From NCBI RefSeq assembly GCF_010122465.1, contig NZ_WLZY01000005.1, forward strand, positions 62,001 to 126,000: DNA of 64,000 nucleotides. The letters are read 5' to 3'. A program made the position numbers and the translations under genes. Positions 27,044 to 36,102 of the stretch are shown piece after piece. The first letter of the stretch is position 1; the number at the start of each line of letters is the position of its first letter. Under the pieces are notes generated by a model, which saw nothing but the letters and a program-made list of their open reading frames with translations, was not told the DNA's origin and made no database searches. Origin of the DNA: Phytoactinopolyspora mesophila. Its GTDB lineage: Bacteria; Actinomycetota; Actinomycetes; Jiangellales; Jiangellaceae.

Positions 27044-27369
27044 GTCGCGAACTCCTCATTTCGTCAACAGCACCTCGAAGGCCGCGTCGGCAGACAAGCC
27101 CAGGCCGGCCTCGCGCTTGTGCGATCCCATATGTTTGGCCAACAGGTTGCACTTGATGAAACCACACAGATTAGCGTGGCGGCAGTATTGCCGCACACTA
27201 CTTTGCGTGGTTTGGTGGCTTTCGGGCTGTATGCGGATCTCCCACCCGGGGCCGCTCCCGTCGGGCCGGCGCAGGCATAGTTTTCCACAATCTTGGGACA
27301 GTCGTACAAGAAGTTATCCACATTCCGTGTTTCACGGGTGTTGGTCCTGACTACCTGAGTGCGAGTGTC
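27044..27369. promoter_or_regulatory. Divergent intergenic region with two DnaA-box-like sites
   Basis: This 326-bp gap between the IclR and DUF4192 genes has no gene. TTTTCCACA (27281-27289) and TTATCCACA (27314-27322) fit the DnaA box TTWTNCACA, lie on the same strand and are 33 bp apart, about three turns. A short hairpin GCGGCA-GTAT-TGCCGC lies near 27178-27193. Base composition is AT-richer than the surroundings. Confidence 0.45.
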
Positions 27370-28446
27370 GTGGCCATGACGCCAATACTTGAACCTCGCC
27401 CCGTACGGCTGAGCTCGCCGGCCGACCTGGTCGGAGCCATCCCTTCCTTCGTCGGATTCCACCCTGCCGAGAGTCTGGTCATGGTCGGGCTGCACGGCCC
27501 GCGCAGCCGAAACGGAGCCGCGCTCCGGGCCGACCTACCAGATCCGGCGTTCCGGCACGAATTCGTGGCAGACCTCGTTGACCGGATCGCTCGAGAGGAC
27601 CCCGACGCCGTGGTCGCCGTGTGTTTCACAGAACAAGCGGACAGCGACGGACGTCTGCCGGAGGCCGGTCTGATCGACCAATTGCTCGACCAGCTCGACC
27701 AGCGAGGCATTGCCTGGCTGGAATTGCTGCTTGTCAGGGACGGCCGATGGTTCTCTTATACGTGCTTCAAACCATGTTGTCCGGCGGACGGCACACCCTT
27801 GCCGGACTCGCCCAGCAGCGAGGTGACCGAGCTGGAGGCTCGACGTGCTCTATCCGGGGCGGCGGTGTTGCCAGACCGGGACGCGCTGGCCAAGAGTATC
27901 GCTGGGCCGGTGGCTCTGCGCCTTGTCGCACTGCGTCAGCTCTTCGATGAGACCGCGGCGCGGTTGCCGGAGCGGATGCTCGACGACGGCCTGGAACAGG
28001 TGCGGTCGCAAGCGCTGGGCCTCGCGCGGGGGATGTTGGAACGCTTCGTCAGCGAGGGCTGCCGCCTCGACGACGCCGATGCGGTCCATGTGCTGCTCTG
28101 CCTTCAGGACAAGTGGCTACGCGACCGGATGATCGCTTGGAGCGTGGACACCGATCTCCGTGAATTCCTGGCATTCCTGACGGCTCTGGCGCAGCGTGCC
28201 GTTGACGAACATGCGGCGCCGATTTGCACGGTTCTCGCGACTGTGGCCTACCAAGACGGCCAAGGCGCGCTCGCCGCGGTCGCGTTGGAGCGGGCGCTGC
28301 GGCACGACCCCGAATACGAAATGGCGCTCATCCTCGACACATTGCTGAGCAACCACATCCATCCGCGGGAGATCCGCACCATGGCTGTACGTGCGCGCCG
28401 TGTATTGGAGGCGCCCGTCACGGGGAATGAGCAGCAGGCCGCCTGA
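27370..28446 (+). CDS. DUF4192 family protein
   Basis: The 358-residue protein begins near RLSSPADLVGAIPSFVGFHPAESLVMVGL, the characteristic opening of DUF4192, which is split here for length. The C-terminal part is helical with ALAAVALERALRHDPEY, a TPR-like helical pair. It may start at GTG 27370 or ATG 27376. The family is restricted to actinobacteria and has no assigned function. It is followed by MoxR after 85 bp on the same strand. Confidence 0.85.
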   Translation: MAMTPILEPRPVRLSSPADLVGAIPSFVGFHPAESLVMVGLHGPRSRNGAALRADLPDPAFRHEFVADLVDRIAREDPDAVVAVCFTEQADSDGRLPEAGLIDQLLDQLDQRGIAWLELLLVRDGRWFSYTCFKPCCPADGTPLPDSPSSEVTELEARRALSGAAVLPDRDALAKSIAGPVALRLVALRQLFDETAARLPERMLDDGLEQVRSQALGLARGMLERFVSEGCRLDDADAVHVLLCLQDKWLRDRMIAWSVDTDLREFLAFLTALAQRAVDEHAAPICTVLATVAYQDGQGALAAVALERALRHDPEYEMALILDTLLSNHIHPREIRTMAVRARRVLEAPVTGNEQQAA

Positions 28447-28531
28447 ACCGGGCGCGCCGGATCACCCGGACCGGGATATTGTTGACGTCGTCTGAAGAGC
28501 GATCTTCAGCAGCGCTCGTTGAGGGAGTCGA

Positions 28532-29542
28532 TTGATGACGGCGGACGGAGCTGGCGAGGCGGGCCTAGCCGGTACTGGACCCCAACCGGCCACGGTGGCC
28601 GAGATCGCGGAGGCCGGCGCGGCGGTCTTGAAGGAGGTCGGCACCGCGGTCGTGGGGATGGAGCGCAGCCTGCGGCTTGCACTGGCGGCAATCCTCGCAG
28701 GTGGTCACGTGCTCTTCGAGGATGTCCCTGGGCTGGGCAAGACGTTGGCGGCGCGCAGCCTGGCGGGCGCTCTCGGCCTCGAGTTTCGCCGTCTGCAGTG
28801 CACTCCGGACCTTTTGCCGGGCGACGTCACCGGGTCTTACGTCTGGGATCCCGGGCCGCGTGAGTTCTCGTTCCGGCCTGGGCCGCTGTTCACCGGTTTG
28901 CTGCTGGCGGACGAGATCAACCGCACGCCTCCCAAGACGCAGTCGGCGTTGCTCGAAGCGATGGCCGAGAAACAGATCACCGTCGAAGGCACCACGTTCC
29001 AGCTCGCGCGGCCGTTCCATCTGTTGGCCACCTCGAATCCGGTCGAGTACGAGGGCACATATCCATTGCCTGAAGCCCAGCTGGATCGGTTCATGCTCCG
29101 GCTGTCAGCCGGCTACCTGGAGGCGGCTCGTGAGGCCGACGTGCTCGCCCGCCGGGTGGCCCGCAGGCGCGAGGAGACCGAGGTGTCTGCCGTGGTCGAC
29201 GCCAGCAGTCTGCTGACCCTCCAGGCGGGCGTCGAGGGCGTCGATGTGGATCAGTCGATCATCGCCTACTGCGTCGATCTAGCGGTGGCTACCCGGAGAC
29301 ATCGCTCGATCGAGGTCGGTTCCTCTCCGCGCGGCTCGCAAGCGCTGTTGCTGACAGCCCGTGCTTTGGCGGTACTAGAAGGCCGGGACTACGTGGTGCC
29401 TGAGGACGTCAAGGAGGTCGCCGTCGCGGCGCTGGCTCATCGGCTGACGTTGACGCCGGAAGCATGGACCACGCAGATCAGTACTTCCGCCGTGGTGGCC
29501 GAAGTGCTGGACCAGGTGCCCGGTCCGGCGGCAGCGCGATGA
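28532..29542 (+). CDS. MoxR family AAA+ ATPase
   Basis: The 336-residue ATPase has Walker [13 protein letters not shown], Walker [21 protein letters not shown] and sensor [20 protein letters not shown], which define MoxR. MoxR proteins act as chaperone-like partners of vWA or DUF58 proteins. Here no DUF58 or vWA gene follows. Instead the stop codon overlaps the start of an SDR gene by 4 bp. DUF4192 upstream may be a partner. Confidence 0.93.
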   Translation: MMTADGAGEAGLAGTGPQPATVAEIAEAGAAVLKEVGTAVVGMERSLRLALAAILAGGHVLFEDVPGLGKTLAARSLAGALGLEFRRLQCTPDLLPGDVTGSYVWDPGPREFSFRPGPLFTGLLLADEINRTPPKTQSALLEAMAEKQITVEGTTFQLARPFHLLATSNPVEYEGTYPLPEAQLDRFMLRLSAGYLEAAREADVLARRVARRREETEVSAVVDASSLLTLQAGVEGVDVDQSIIAYCVDLAVATRRHRSIEVGSSPRGSQALLLTARALAVLEGRDYVVPEDVKEVAVAALAHRLTLTPEAWTTQISTSAVVAEVLDQVPGPAAAR

Positions 29543-30294
29543 GCTCGTACGTGGTCACCGGCGCCGGCCGAGGCGTGGGCCGCGCGGTGGTGGAACAGTT
29601 ACTCGCCGACGGTGCCCATGTCGTCGCCCTGGACCTCGATGCCGCGGCACTGCGATGGGCGGGCGAACATCCTGCCGCCGACCGGGTGACGGTGGTCGCC
29701 GGCGACGCCTCCGACGAGACGGTGACGGCTCGCGCGCTCGAGCACGTGGGGACGCACGGCCCGCTGCGTGGATGGGTCAACAACGCCGCGGTCTTCCGAG
29801 ATGTCTCACTGCACTCGGTTGGTGCGCAGGCGGTCGCCGACGCAATCGCGGTCAATCTCACCCCGGTGGTCGTCGGATGCGCCGCGGCGGTGCGGGCTTT
29901 CATGGCGGCCGGCACCGGAGGTGCCATTGTCAATGTGTCATCTCATCAGGCGCAGCGGCCGGTGCCCGGGTGCTTGCCGTACGCGACGGCGAAAGCCGCC
30001 ATTGAAGGGCTGACCCGGGCGGTGGCGGTCGATTACGGTCCCCATGGCATCCGGGCCAACGCGGTAGCTCTCGGCACCATCGCGGTAGAGCGTTATCAGG
30101 ATGATCTCGCCGCCCGGGGTTCGACGTGGGGGCATCAAACGGAGTTGCTGCATGCACTCGAGCGCATTGGACGCCCGGACGAGGCAGCGGCCACCATCGC
30201 CTACCTCTTGTCAGATCAGGCAAGTTTCGTCACCGGCGCCACGGTGCCGGTCGACGGCGGCCGGACTGCGCTGGCGCGAGAGCCCGAATTCTAG
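29539..30294 (+). CDS. SDR family oxidoreductase
   Basis: The 251-residue classical SDR has TGAGRGVG (about 7-14), NNAAV, serine in NVSSHQ, YATAK and the complete C-terminal VTGATVPVDGGRT that the SDR at 13227 lacks. The start ATG 29539 overlaps the MoxR stop (ATGA), indicating coupled translation. The substrate is unknown. It is followed by a strong hairpin. Confidence 0.88.
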   Translation: MSSYVVTGAGRGVGRAVVEQLLADGAHVVALDLDAAALRWAGEHPAADRVTVVAGDASDETVTARALEHVGTHGPLRGWVNNAAVFRDVSLHSVGAQAVADAIAVNLTPVVVGCAAAVRAFMAAGTGGAIVNVSSHQAQRPVPGCLPYATAKAAIEGLTRAVAVDYGPHGIRANAVALGTIAVERYQDDLAARGSTWGHQTELLHALERIGRPDEAAATIAYLLSDQASFVTGATVPVDGGRTALAREPEF

Positions 30295-30369
30295 AACTGT
30301 TCCGCAACCTGATGAGTCGGCGGGGCGGGGAGCGCCAGACAGGACGAGTGGTTGCCGAGCGTGCGGGAT

Positions 30370-30431
30370 GGCACGTTGAATACACGCTGGAAAGCGAGTC
30401 TCCGGCCATTGCAGCGTGTATTCAACGAGCC
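30370..30431. terminator. 16-bp perfect hairpin after the SDR gene
   Basis: CGTTGAATACACGCTG (30374-30389) pairs with CAGCGTGTATTCAACG (30412-30427); flanking GGC/GCC extends the stem past one mismatch. The loop is 22 nt. It forms the left border of the RNA ligase segment. Confidence 0.75.
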
Positions 30432-30526
30432 ATGGCCACGGCGATACTAAGTCAAGTGCGGGCTTGATTAAGTCTAGGGCCCCTTGAACCTAGCGGGCCG
30501 GTATACGGCCTGGCACGCTGTTCTTT

Positions 30527-31606
30527 GTGACAAGCATTCGAGTGACGGCCGAGCAATTGACCATCTCCCCTCACCCTGACGCGGACTCGCTGGAAATAGC
30601 TCAAATCGGGCGCTTTTCGGCTGTAGTTCCTAAAGGTGAATTCGCTACCGGAGAATGGGCCGTCTATATTCCCGAGGGCTCCATCTTGCCGGACGATCTG
30701 ATTGCCGAGATCGGCCTGACTGGGCAGCTGGCAGGCGTGGGGCGCAACCGGGTCAAAGCCATTCGGCTACGTGGTCAGCTGTCCCAGGGCTTAGTGTGCA
30801 GGCCGGCAGCACTGTCCGGAGTTGACTTGGCCAAGGCACATGCTGGTGGGCACAACTTCGCCGACGCCCTGCGTATAACGAAGTGGACCCCGCCTACGCC
30901 GATTCACCTGGCCGGTCCCGTCGGGCCGGCGCCGGGCTTGCTGCCATGGATCGAAATCGAAGACATCAAGCGGTATCCGAATATGTTCAAGGTGGGTGAA
31001 CCTGTCGTGGCTACGGAGAAGATTCACGGAACCGCATGTCTCTATACTCGCGTGAATAATTCAGACTTCGTCTCATCAAAAGGATATGCCAAGAAGAGGC
31101 GAGCCCTTGTGTACAGTCAATCAAATCTCTATTGGCGAACCATCTTGGCCTACAACATCCCCTGGGTCGCTAACAACATCGCGAACATGATGAACGCGCA
31201 TAGTGTCGGCATCTTCGGTGAGATCTACGGAAAAGGAGTGCAGGATCTGACTTACGGTGCCGATGCCTATAGCCCGAGACCTGGTTATGCCGTCTTCGAT
31301 GTTCGGGTGGAAACCGCGGCGATGGGCTGGTGGCTCGATCCCGATGAGCTCGTCAGCATCATGGGTGAGTTCGAAGATCCGCCTCCGCTGGCTCCACGTC
31401 TCTACGCCGGGCCTTATGACGAGGACATGCTGTTCGCCCTCAGTAACGGTTCCGAATCCATCAGCCGTACCGCTCTGCACCTGCGCGAAGGTCTGGTCGC
31501 GCGGCCCGTCCGTGAGCGGAGATCCGCGTTGACCGGTGGGCGTGCCGTGGCCAAGTTCGTGTCGCCCGCATATCTGACACGTGAAGGCGGAACGGAGTAC
31601 GAGTAG
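30527..31606 (+). CDS. Rnl5-type RNA ligase (DraRnl-like)
   Basis: The 359-residue protein has an N-terminal OB-like domain and a nucleotidyltransferase domain with motif I TEKIHGT, where K165 is the expected AMP-accepting lysine, at the same number as recalled for Deinococcus radiodurans DraRnl. Motif III FGEIYGKGVQDL, motif IV EGLVARP (321-327) and motif V VAKFVSP (about 341-347) follow. DraRnl seals nicks whose 3'-OH side is RNA. The start is GTG 30527. Base composition around 31000-31150 is AT-richer than the neighbours, suggesting transfer. Flanking hairpins isolate it as its own unit. Confidence 0.88.
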   Translation: MTSIRVTAEQLTISPHPDADSLEIAQIGRFSAVVPKGEFATGEWAVYIPEGSILPDDLIAEIGLTGQLAGVGRNRVKAIRLRGQLSQGLVCRPAALSGVDLAKAHAGGHNFADALRITKWTPPTPIHLAGPVGPAPGLLPWIEIEDIKRYPNMFKVGEPVVATEKIHGTACLYTRVNNSDFVSSKGYAKKRRALVYSQSNLYWRTILAYNIPWVANNIANMMNAHSVGIFGEIYGKGVQDLTYGADAYSPRPGYAVFDVRVETAAMGWWLDPDELVSIMGEFEDPPPLAPRLYAGPYDEDMLFALSNGSESISRTALHLREGLVARPVRERRSALTGGRAVAKFVSPAYLTREGGTEYE

Positions 31607-31647
31607 ACGGTCGCGAAGCGTCCATGACGCACGACTCATCAGAGACC

Positions 31648-31688
31648 CCCGGGCAAGAGGGGTGATCCCAGGCCCCCTCTTGCCCGGG
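31648..31688. terminator. 15-bp perfect hairpin after the RNA ligase gene
   Basis: CCCGGGCAAGAGGGG (31648-31662) pairs perfectly with CCCCTCTTGCCCGGG (31674-31688) across 11 nt. Confidence 0.85.
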
Positions 31689-31829
31689 TCGGCGAAGCCG
31701 GTCAACCTGCCCGGACCACTGCCGTCTGACCGCGCCATGTGCTCGCCGCGGGATGGGCGCACGCACGCACGTTCTCCGTGTCGCCCCGGCATCTTTTCGT
31801 CCTCGGGTGCGAGGCCAGCTCAAGCTGCG

Positions 31830-32291
31830 TCAGTCAAGGCAGAACTCGTTGCCCTCGGGGTCGGTCATCACGATGAAACCCCCGCTCATGGGAGGCGCCG
31901 GCTCATGGCAACGTACTCGAGTTGCTCCCAGCGCGACGAGCCGTCCGCACTCGGTCTCCAAAGCGGCCATCCGTTCCTCGCCCTTTAGCCCGGGGGCTGC
32001 ACGGACATCGAGATGGACACGATTCTTGGTGACTTTGTCTTCCGGCACCCGCTGAAAGAACAGTCGTGGGCCGTGTCCGTCTGGGTCTTCGATGGCTGCT
32101 GCGGCGTTGCGCTGATCGTCCGGCACTCCGCTCTTTGCAAGGAAGTGGTCCCACGCGGCCAGCGGGTCGGCGTGCGCGGTCTGGTCGGCTCCGGGCGGGA
32201 TGGGGTGGACGTAGCCTAGTACGTCGCGCCAGAAGGACGACAATGCGCGTGGATCGTGGGCATCGAAGGTGATCTGGATGTGGCGGCTCAT
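31830..32291 (-). CDS. VOC family (glyoxalase-like) protein
   Basis: The 153-residue protein has two beta-alpha-beta-beta-beta units: HIQITFDAHDPRALSSFW at the start, and RVHLDVRA plus GFIVMTDPEGNEFCLD in the second half. This fits the two-paired VOC fold used by glyoxalases, dioxygenases and resistance proteins. Substrate is not identifiable. It lies on the minus strand between the RNA ligase and the HhH glycosylase genes. Confidence 0.82.
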   Translation of the reverse strand: MSRHIQITFDAHDPRALSSFWRDVLGYVHPIPPGADQTAHADPLAAWDHFLAKSGVPDDQRNAAAAIEDPDGHGPRLFFQRVPEDKVTKNRVHLDVRAAPGLKGEERMAALETECGRLVALGATRVRCHEPAPPMSGGFIVMTDPEGNEFCLD

Positions 32292-32423
32292 CGGTGCGCT
32301 CCGTCCATGGCGGGTACGTCTGCATCCATGGAGCTACCCTGACACCTCGCGCTGACAGAATCGGCCTCCCACCGGCACCGAGGCTGCATGTGTGCCGGCC
32401 ATCGATGTGGGTAACCGGCTCGC

Positions 32424-33062
32424 ATGGCTTCTCAAGTCGACCGAGCCAAGACCCTCGTGGAACGGCATGGGACAACATTCGCTGAGCAGGCAGGCATCAA
32501 AATGGCGGACAAGCCCTCCCCGCTCTACCAGCTACTCGTGTTGTCCATGCTGCTCTCCGCCCGCATCAGCGCCGACATCGCGGTCGCTGCCGCCCGAGAG
32601 CTGTCGAAAGCTGGGTACCGAACGCCGGAGCGCATGTTGGAAGCGAGCTGGCAGGACCGTGTGGACGCGCTTGGGCGAGGCCGCTACCGTCGTTACGACG
32701 AGCGCACGGCCACGATGCTTGGCAACGGCGCCGAGGCGCTCATCGAGCGCTACAAGGGGGACCTGCGTATTCTGCACCAGGCGTCCGAGGACACCCCGGA
32801 TGTTGAGCGGCGGTTGCAAGAGTTTCCCGGCATCGGATCGGCAGGTGCCGCCATCTTCTGCCGTGAGGCACAGGGCGTATGGCCCGATCTCGCCCCCTAC
32901 CTCGACAAACGTGTGCTGGACGGTGCCCGGAAGTTGGATTTCCCGACCGATCCCGGCCGTCTGGCCAAACTGGTGTCTACTGACGATCTCCCGGCACTGA
33001 CGGCCGGATGTGTGCGAGCGGCCCTCAGCGACGACGTCGTGTCTGACGTGAAAGGAGCGTGA
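32424..33062 (+). CDS. HhH-GPD DNA glycosylase-like protein without Fe-S cluster
   Basis: The 212 residues fit the endonuclease III superfamily: LLVLSMLLSARIS (about 37-49), the helix-hairpin-helix FPGIGSAGA (134-142) and an aspartate in LDKRVLDGA (D161) at the place of the catalytic Asp. The lysine that gives EndoIII its lyase activity, normally just after the hairpin, is absent, and there is no C-terminal cysteine cluster. It may be a monofunctional glycosylase or DNA-binding protein. The start is ATG 32424. Confidence 0.75.
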   Translation: MASQVDRAKTLVERHGTTFAEQAGIKMADKPSPLYQLLVLSMLLSARISADIAVAAARELSKAGYRTPERMLEASWQDRVDALGRGRYRRYDERTATMLGNGAEALIERYKGDLRILHQASEDTPDVERRLQEFPGIGSAGAAIFCREAQGVWPDLAPYLDKRVLDGARKLDFPTDPGRLAKLVSTDDLPALTAGCVRAALSDDVVSDVKGA

Positions 33063-33116
33063 CTCCTACGTCGCCTCAGCTGTAGGTGGAAGCGGGATGG
33101 ACAGGAGAGCGCGTCG

Positions 33117-34025
33117 TCATCCGAACGTGGCGAGGTGAGCTAGCCATGGCCCGGCGACCGTAAGGGTAGGGACGACGATGAGCGCCGCGGCACCTATGTA
33201 GACCGCGGCTGCGAGATGGCGATGCGCAGGTGGCATCGGCTTGCCGAGGCGCTGGATCCTGGCCAGCGGCGAGACACTCCCAGAGCCGAGCGCTCCTGCC
33301 GGCACCTGAGCGTCGGCCAGACGGACCAGTGCCCGTCCGAGCGGGAGCGCGCCGGCTCGGCGCCGGGCGGCGTCGTCGGCAAGCATCTCGATCAACCCGG
33401 CGGCCGTGTCCAAAGCGGCACGGCTGCGTACCACCCGCGGAAACGCATTGTGCAGGGCCGTGAACCCCTCGAGTACGAGGTCGTGGCGGGCCCTTGCGTG
33501 CGCTCGTTCGTGTTCCAGAACCGCGCGGATCTCGGCGTCGTTCAACGTTTCGACAGCTGACGACGAGACCACCAGCCGCGCAGACAGTCCCGGCAGGCAG
33601 TAGGCGAAGGCCTCTTGGGCGTCGAGCACCCGAGCCCCGGGTGCACGGTGGTCTTTCCGGCTGACCAGATCAACGAGCTGGCGATGCCGCCGGCGCCTGG
33701 CCCGAAGACTTGTGCCGAGCGTGTGAGCTGCCCAGAGCAGTCGGGCCAGCACCAACAATGTGAACGTGGCGGCCGCGGTGTGCAGGATCAGCATGCCGGT
33801 GCCCGGCCGGTCGTAGTAGGCGGCCAGGGTGGCGACCGACAGGCCGGCACCGAGGGCTGACAACAACGCGGCCAGGGTGAGCGCTTGCCACAGTACAAGG
33901 GCGGCCCGCGGCACCCGGCTCTGCCACTGGGCCCGGGCGAGCCACTCGGGTGCTGGACCAGCCAGGATCAACGCCAGCACGGTGAGGACCACCGGCGTGG
34001 CCGTGATCGGCAGTGGCGTGATCAC
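33117..34025 (-). CDS. M56 (BlaR1-type) membrane metallopeptidase
   Basis: The 302-residue protein has hydrophobic segments at about 8-25, 42-68, 80-100 and a C-terminal helix near 280-297. The cytoplasmic zinc motif HERAH (172-176) is the HExxH of BlaR1/MecR1 peptidases. There is no extracellular penicillin-binding sensor domain, so the signal differs from beta-lactam sensing. It overlaps the BlaI gene by 4 bp. By family analogy it inactivates BlaI when stimulated. Confidence 0.88.
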   Translation of the reverse strand: MITPLPITATPVVLTVLALILAGPAPEWLARAQWQSRVPRAALVLWQALTLAALLSALGAGLSVATLAAYYDRPGTGMLILHTAAATFTLLVLARLLWAAHTLGTSLRARRRRHRQLVDLVSRKDHRAPGARVLDAQEAFAYCLPGLSARLVVSSSAVETLNDAEIRAVLEHERAHARARHDLVLEGFTALHNAFPRVVRSRAALDTAAGLIEMLADDAARRRAGALPLGRALVRLADAQVPAGALGSGSVSPLARIQRLGKPMPPAHRHLAAAVYIGAAALIVVPTLTVAGPWLAHLATFG

Positions 34026-34462
34026 GTCACGTCGTCCCGGCGTTCCAGTTCGGCCAGCGCAGCGCGCAACGCCGCGGCGTCGTCAGCGGATGCGGTGTCG
34101 ACGAAGCGGACGAGGGCTGAGGCGCGGTTCGCGCCGTCGGCGTTGCCCAAGGCGTCGTGCATCAGCTCCGCGGTGAGTTCGTCCAGGCTGACAGCTGGTC
34201 GGTAGAGATAGGCGCGGCCGTCCCTGATCTGCTCGACGGCGCCCTTCTTGGCGAGCCGGTCCAGCACGGTCATCACCGTGGTGTAGGCGATGTCCCGGGT
34301 GCTGCCGAGTGCGTCGTGCACCTGGCGCACCGTGGCCGCCTGCGGTTGACCTGCGGGAAGGCTGTCTTGACCGGTGTTATTGGAGTCGTGGGTGAGGTGC
34401 CACAGATAGTCCATGACCGCCCGTTCGAGTTCGCCTAGTTGCGCGCGTCGTCCTTGAGCCAC
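34022..34462 (-). CDS. blaI: BlaI/MecI/CopY family repressor
   Basis: The 146-residue protein has a winged helix (LGELERAVMDYLW, DIAYTTVMTVLDRLAKKGAV) and a C-terminal dimerisation helix (ELTAELMHDALGNADGAN). BlaI proteins bind dyads related to TACTAC/GTAGTA as dimers and are released after cleavage by an M56 partner. The partner gene overlaps by 4 bp, and cydAB lies divergently 101 bp away with matching dyads between, so cydAB is the probable target along with autoregulation. Confidence 0.92.
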   Translation of the reverse strand: MAQGRRAQLGELERAVMDYLWHLTHDSNNTGQDSLPAGQPQAATVRQVHDALGSTRDIAYTTVMTVLDRLAKKGAVEQIRDGRAYLYRPAVSLDELTAELMHDALGNADGANRASALVRFVDTASADDAAALRAALAELERRDDVT

Positions 34463-34482
34463 AGGTCCAGCATACCTACCCC

Positions 34483-34545
34483 TCGTAGTACGACCCCATG
34501 TAGTAGGTAATTACTACGCCTAGTAGTATCTACGACGGCTCGTAG
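34483..34545. promoter_or_regulatory. Three BlaI operator-like dyads between blaI and cydA
   Basis: Dyad A is TCGTA-G-TACGA (34483-34493). Dyad B is GTAGTA-N6-TACTAC (34500-34517), perfect over 6+6 bp. Dyad C is CTACGA-CGGC-TCGTAG (34530-34545), also perfect over 6+6 bp. A -10-like TAGTAT (34524-34529) for cydA lies between B and C, so a bound repressor would block cydA and probably blaI transcription. Confidence 0.7.
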
Positions 34546-34563
34546 TAATCAAGGAGTGTGCTG

Positions 34564-36069
34564 ATGGACGTCGTCGATCTGGCGAGATGGCAGTTCGGGA
34601 TCACTACCGTGGTCCATTACTTCTTCGTCCCGTTCACGATCTCGATGGCGTTCCTCGTTGCCATCATGCAGACGATCTGGATGCGCACCCAGGACGAGCG
34701 ATGGCTGCGGCTGGCCAAGTTCTTCGGCAAATTGCTGCTGATCAACCTGGCGGTGGGAATCGTGACCGGGCTGGTTCAGGAGTTCCAATTCGGGCTCAAC
34801 TGGAGCGACTTCAGCCGATTCGTCGGGGACATCTTCGGCGCGCCGCTGGCGATGGAGGCGTTGCTGGCCTTCTACCTGGAGTCGGTGTTCGTCGGGGTGT
34901 GGATCTTCGGGTGGGGGCGCATCCCGCCCAAGGTGCATCTGGCCGCTATCTGGGTCACCGCATGTGCCACGTTGTTTTCCGCATACTTCATCCTGGCGGC
35001 CAACTCCTTCATGCAGAATCCGGTCGGCTACGAGATCAACGAGGAGGCGGGCCGCGCCGAGCTCACCGATTTCTGGGCAGTACTGACCAACAAGGTGACA
35101 CTCATCACCTTTCCTCATACGATCTTCGCCGCGTTCCTGGTGGGCGGGGGTGTTGTAGCCGGCATCGCGATGTGGCACTTGGTTCAAGGTCGCCGGGAAC
35201 CGGTCATGGGTGAGCCTGGAGGGGCAAGCGACGCCGGAGTGTTCCGCAAGGCGCTGCGCATCGGAGCGATTACCGTCTTGATCGGCGGTGTCGGCACCGC
35301 TGTGACGGGTGATATCCAGAGCAAAGTCATGACCGAGGTGCAGCCGATGAAGATGGCTGCCGCGGAAGCACTCTACGAGACGCAGGAAGCGGCACCGTAC
35401 TCGCTGTTCACGGTCGGAAGTCTCGACGGCAGCCGGGCCCTGTATTCGATCGAGATCCCGTATCTGCTGTCCTTCCTTTCCACCGGGTCATTCGAAGGGG
35501 AAGTCCAGGGGATCGATGACATCCAGGAGGAGTACCAGGAGCTCTACGGCCCCGGCGACTACGCGCCGAACATCCCGGCCACCTACTGGACGTTCCGGCT
35601 CATGATCGGATTCGGTGGACTCGCCGCGGCGATCGCCGCCTGGCAATTGTGGTCCACCAGGCGAGGCCGGGTGCCGACGTCGGCGTGGGCCCTGCGGGCC
35701 GCGGTGGTGCTGCCGTTCCTGCCGCTGGCGGCCAATACGTTCGGATGGATCTTCACCGAGATCGGCCGGCAACCATGGCTGGTCTTCGGCCTCATGCCGA
35801 CCGCATCCGGCGTGACTCCAGGCTCAACCGCGGGCAGTGTCTTCGCCACCCTGGCGGCATTCACCGTCCTCTACGCGGGGTTGACATGGCTCTGGATCTG
35901 GCTTCTTGTCAAATACGCCCGCCCCGGCCTGCCCGATATCAGTGCTGAGGCGCGCTGGGGGCGAGGTCGTTCCGGGGAGCCTGCCGCCGGGCCGGGTGGC
36001 GACGACGTCGACGGCTTGCAACCCGATCCAGATGACGATGCTGATCAGCCACTCACTTTCGCCTACTGA
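34564..36069 (+). CDS. cydA: Cytochrome bd ubiquinol oxidase subunit I
   Basis: CydA carries the haems and the quinol site of the high-affinity terminal oxidase. The protein starts MDVVDLARWQFGITTVVHYF with the haem-ligand histidine H18 and ends with the bd-type FTEIGRQPWLVFG. About nine membrane segments are visible. The ATG at 34564 is 7 bp after AAGGAG (34551-34556), better than the GTG at 34558. The Q-loop region is of the short type. The acidic C-terminal tail is variable. It is followed 33 bp later by cydB. Confidence 0.95.
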   Translation: MDVVDLARWQFGITTVVHYFFVPFTISMAFLVAIMQTIWMRTQDERWLRLAKFFGKLLLINLAVGIVTGLVQEFQFGLNWSDFSRFVGDIFGAPLAMEALLAFYLESVFVGVWIFGWGRIPPKVHLAAIWVTACATLFSAYFILAANSFMQNPVGYEINEEAGRAELTDFWAVLTNKVTLITFPHTIFAAFLVGGGVVAGIAMWHLVQGRREPVMGEPGGASDAGVFRKALRIGAITVLIGGVGTAVTGDIQSKVMTEVQPMKMAAAEALYETQEAAPYSLFTVGSLDGSRALYSIEIPYLLSFLSTGSFEGEVQGIDDIQEEYQELYGPGDYAPNIPATYWTFRLMIGFGGLAAAIAAWQLWSTRRGRVPTSAWALRAAVVLPFLPLAANTFGWIFTEIGRQPWLVFGLMPTASGVTPGSTAGSVFATLAAFTVLYAGLTWLWIWLLVKYARPGLPDISAEARWGRGRSGEPAAGPGGDDVDGLQPDPDDDADQPLTFAY

Positions 36070-36102
36070 GCACACATGATCAATGAGAAGGATGGGTGAG
36101 CC

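Noticed and set aside
27281-27322. Chromosomal replication origin
   Set aside because: Only two DnaA-box-like sites, no AT-rich unwinding region of origin size and no dnaA, dnaN or gyrase genes nearby.
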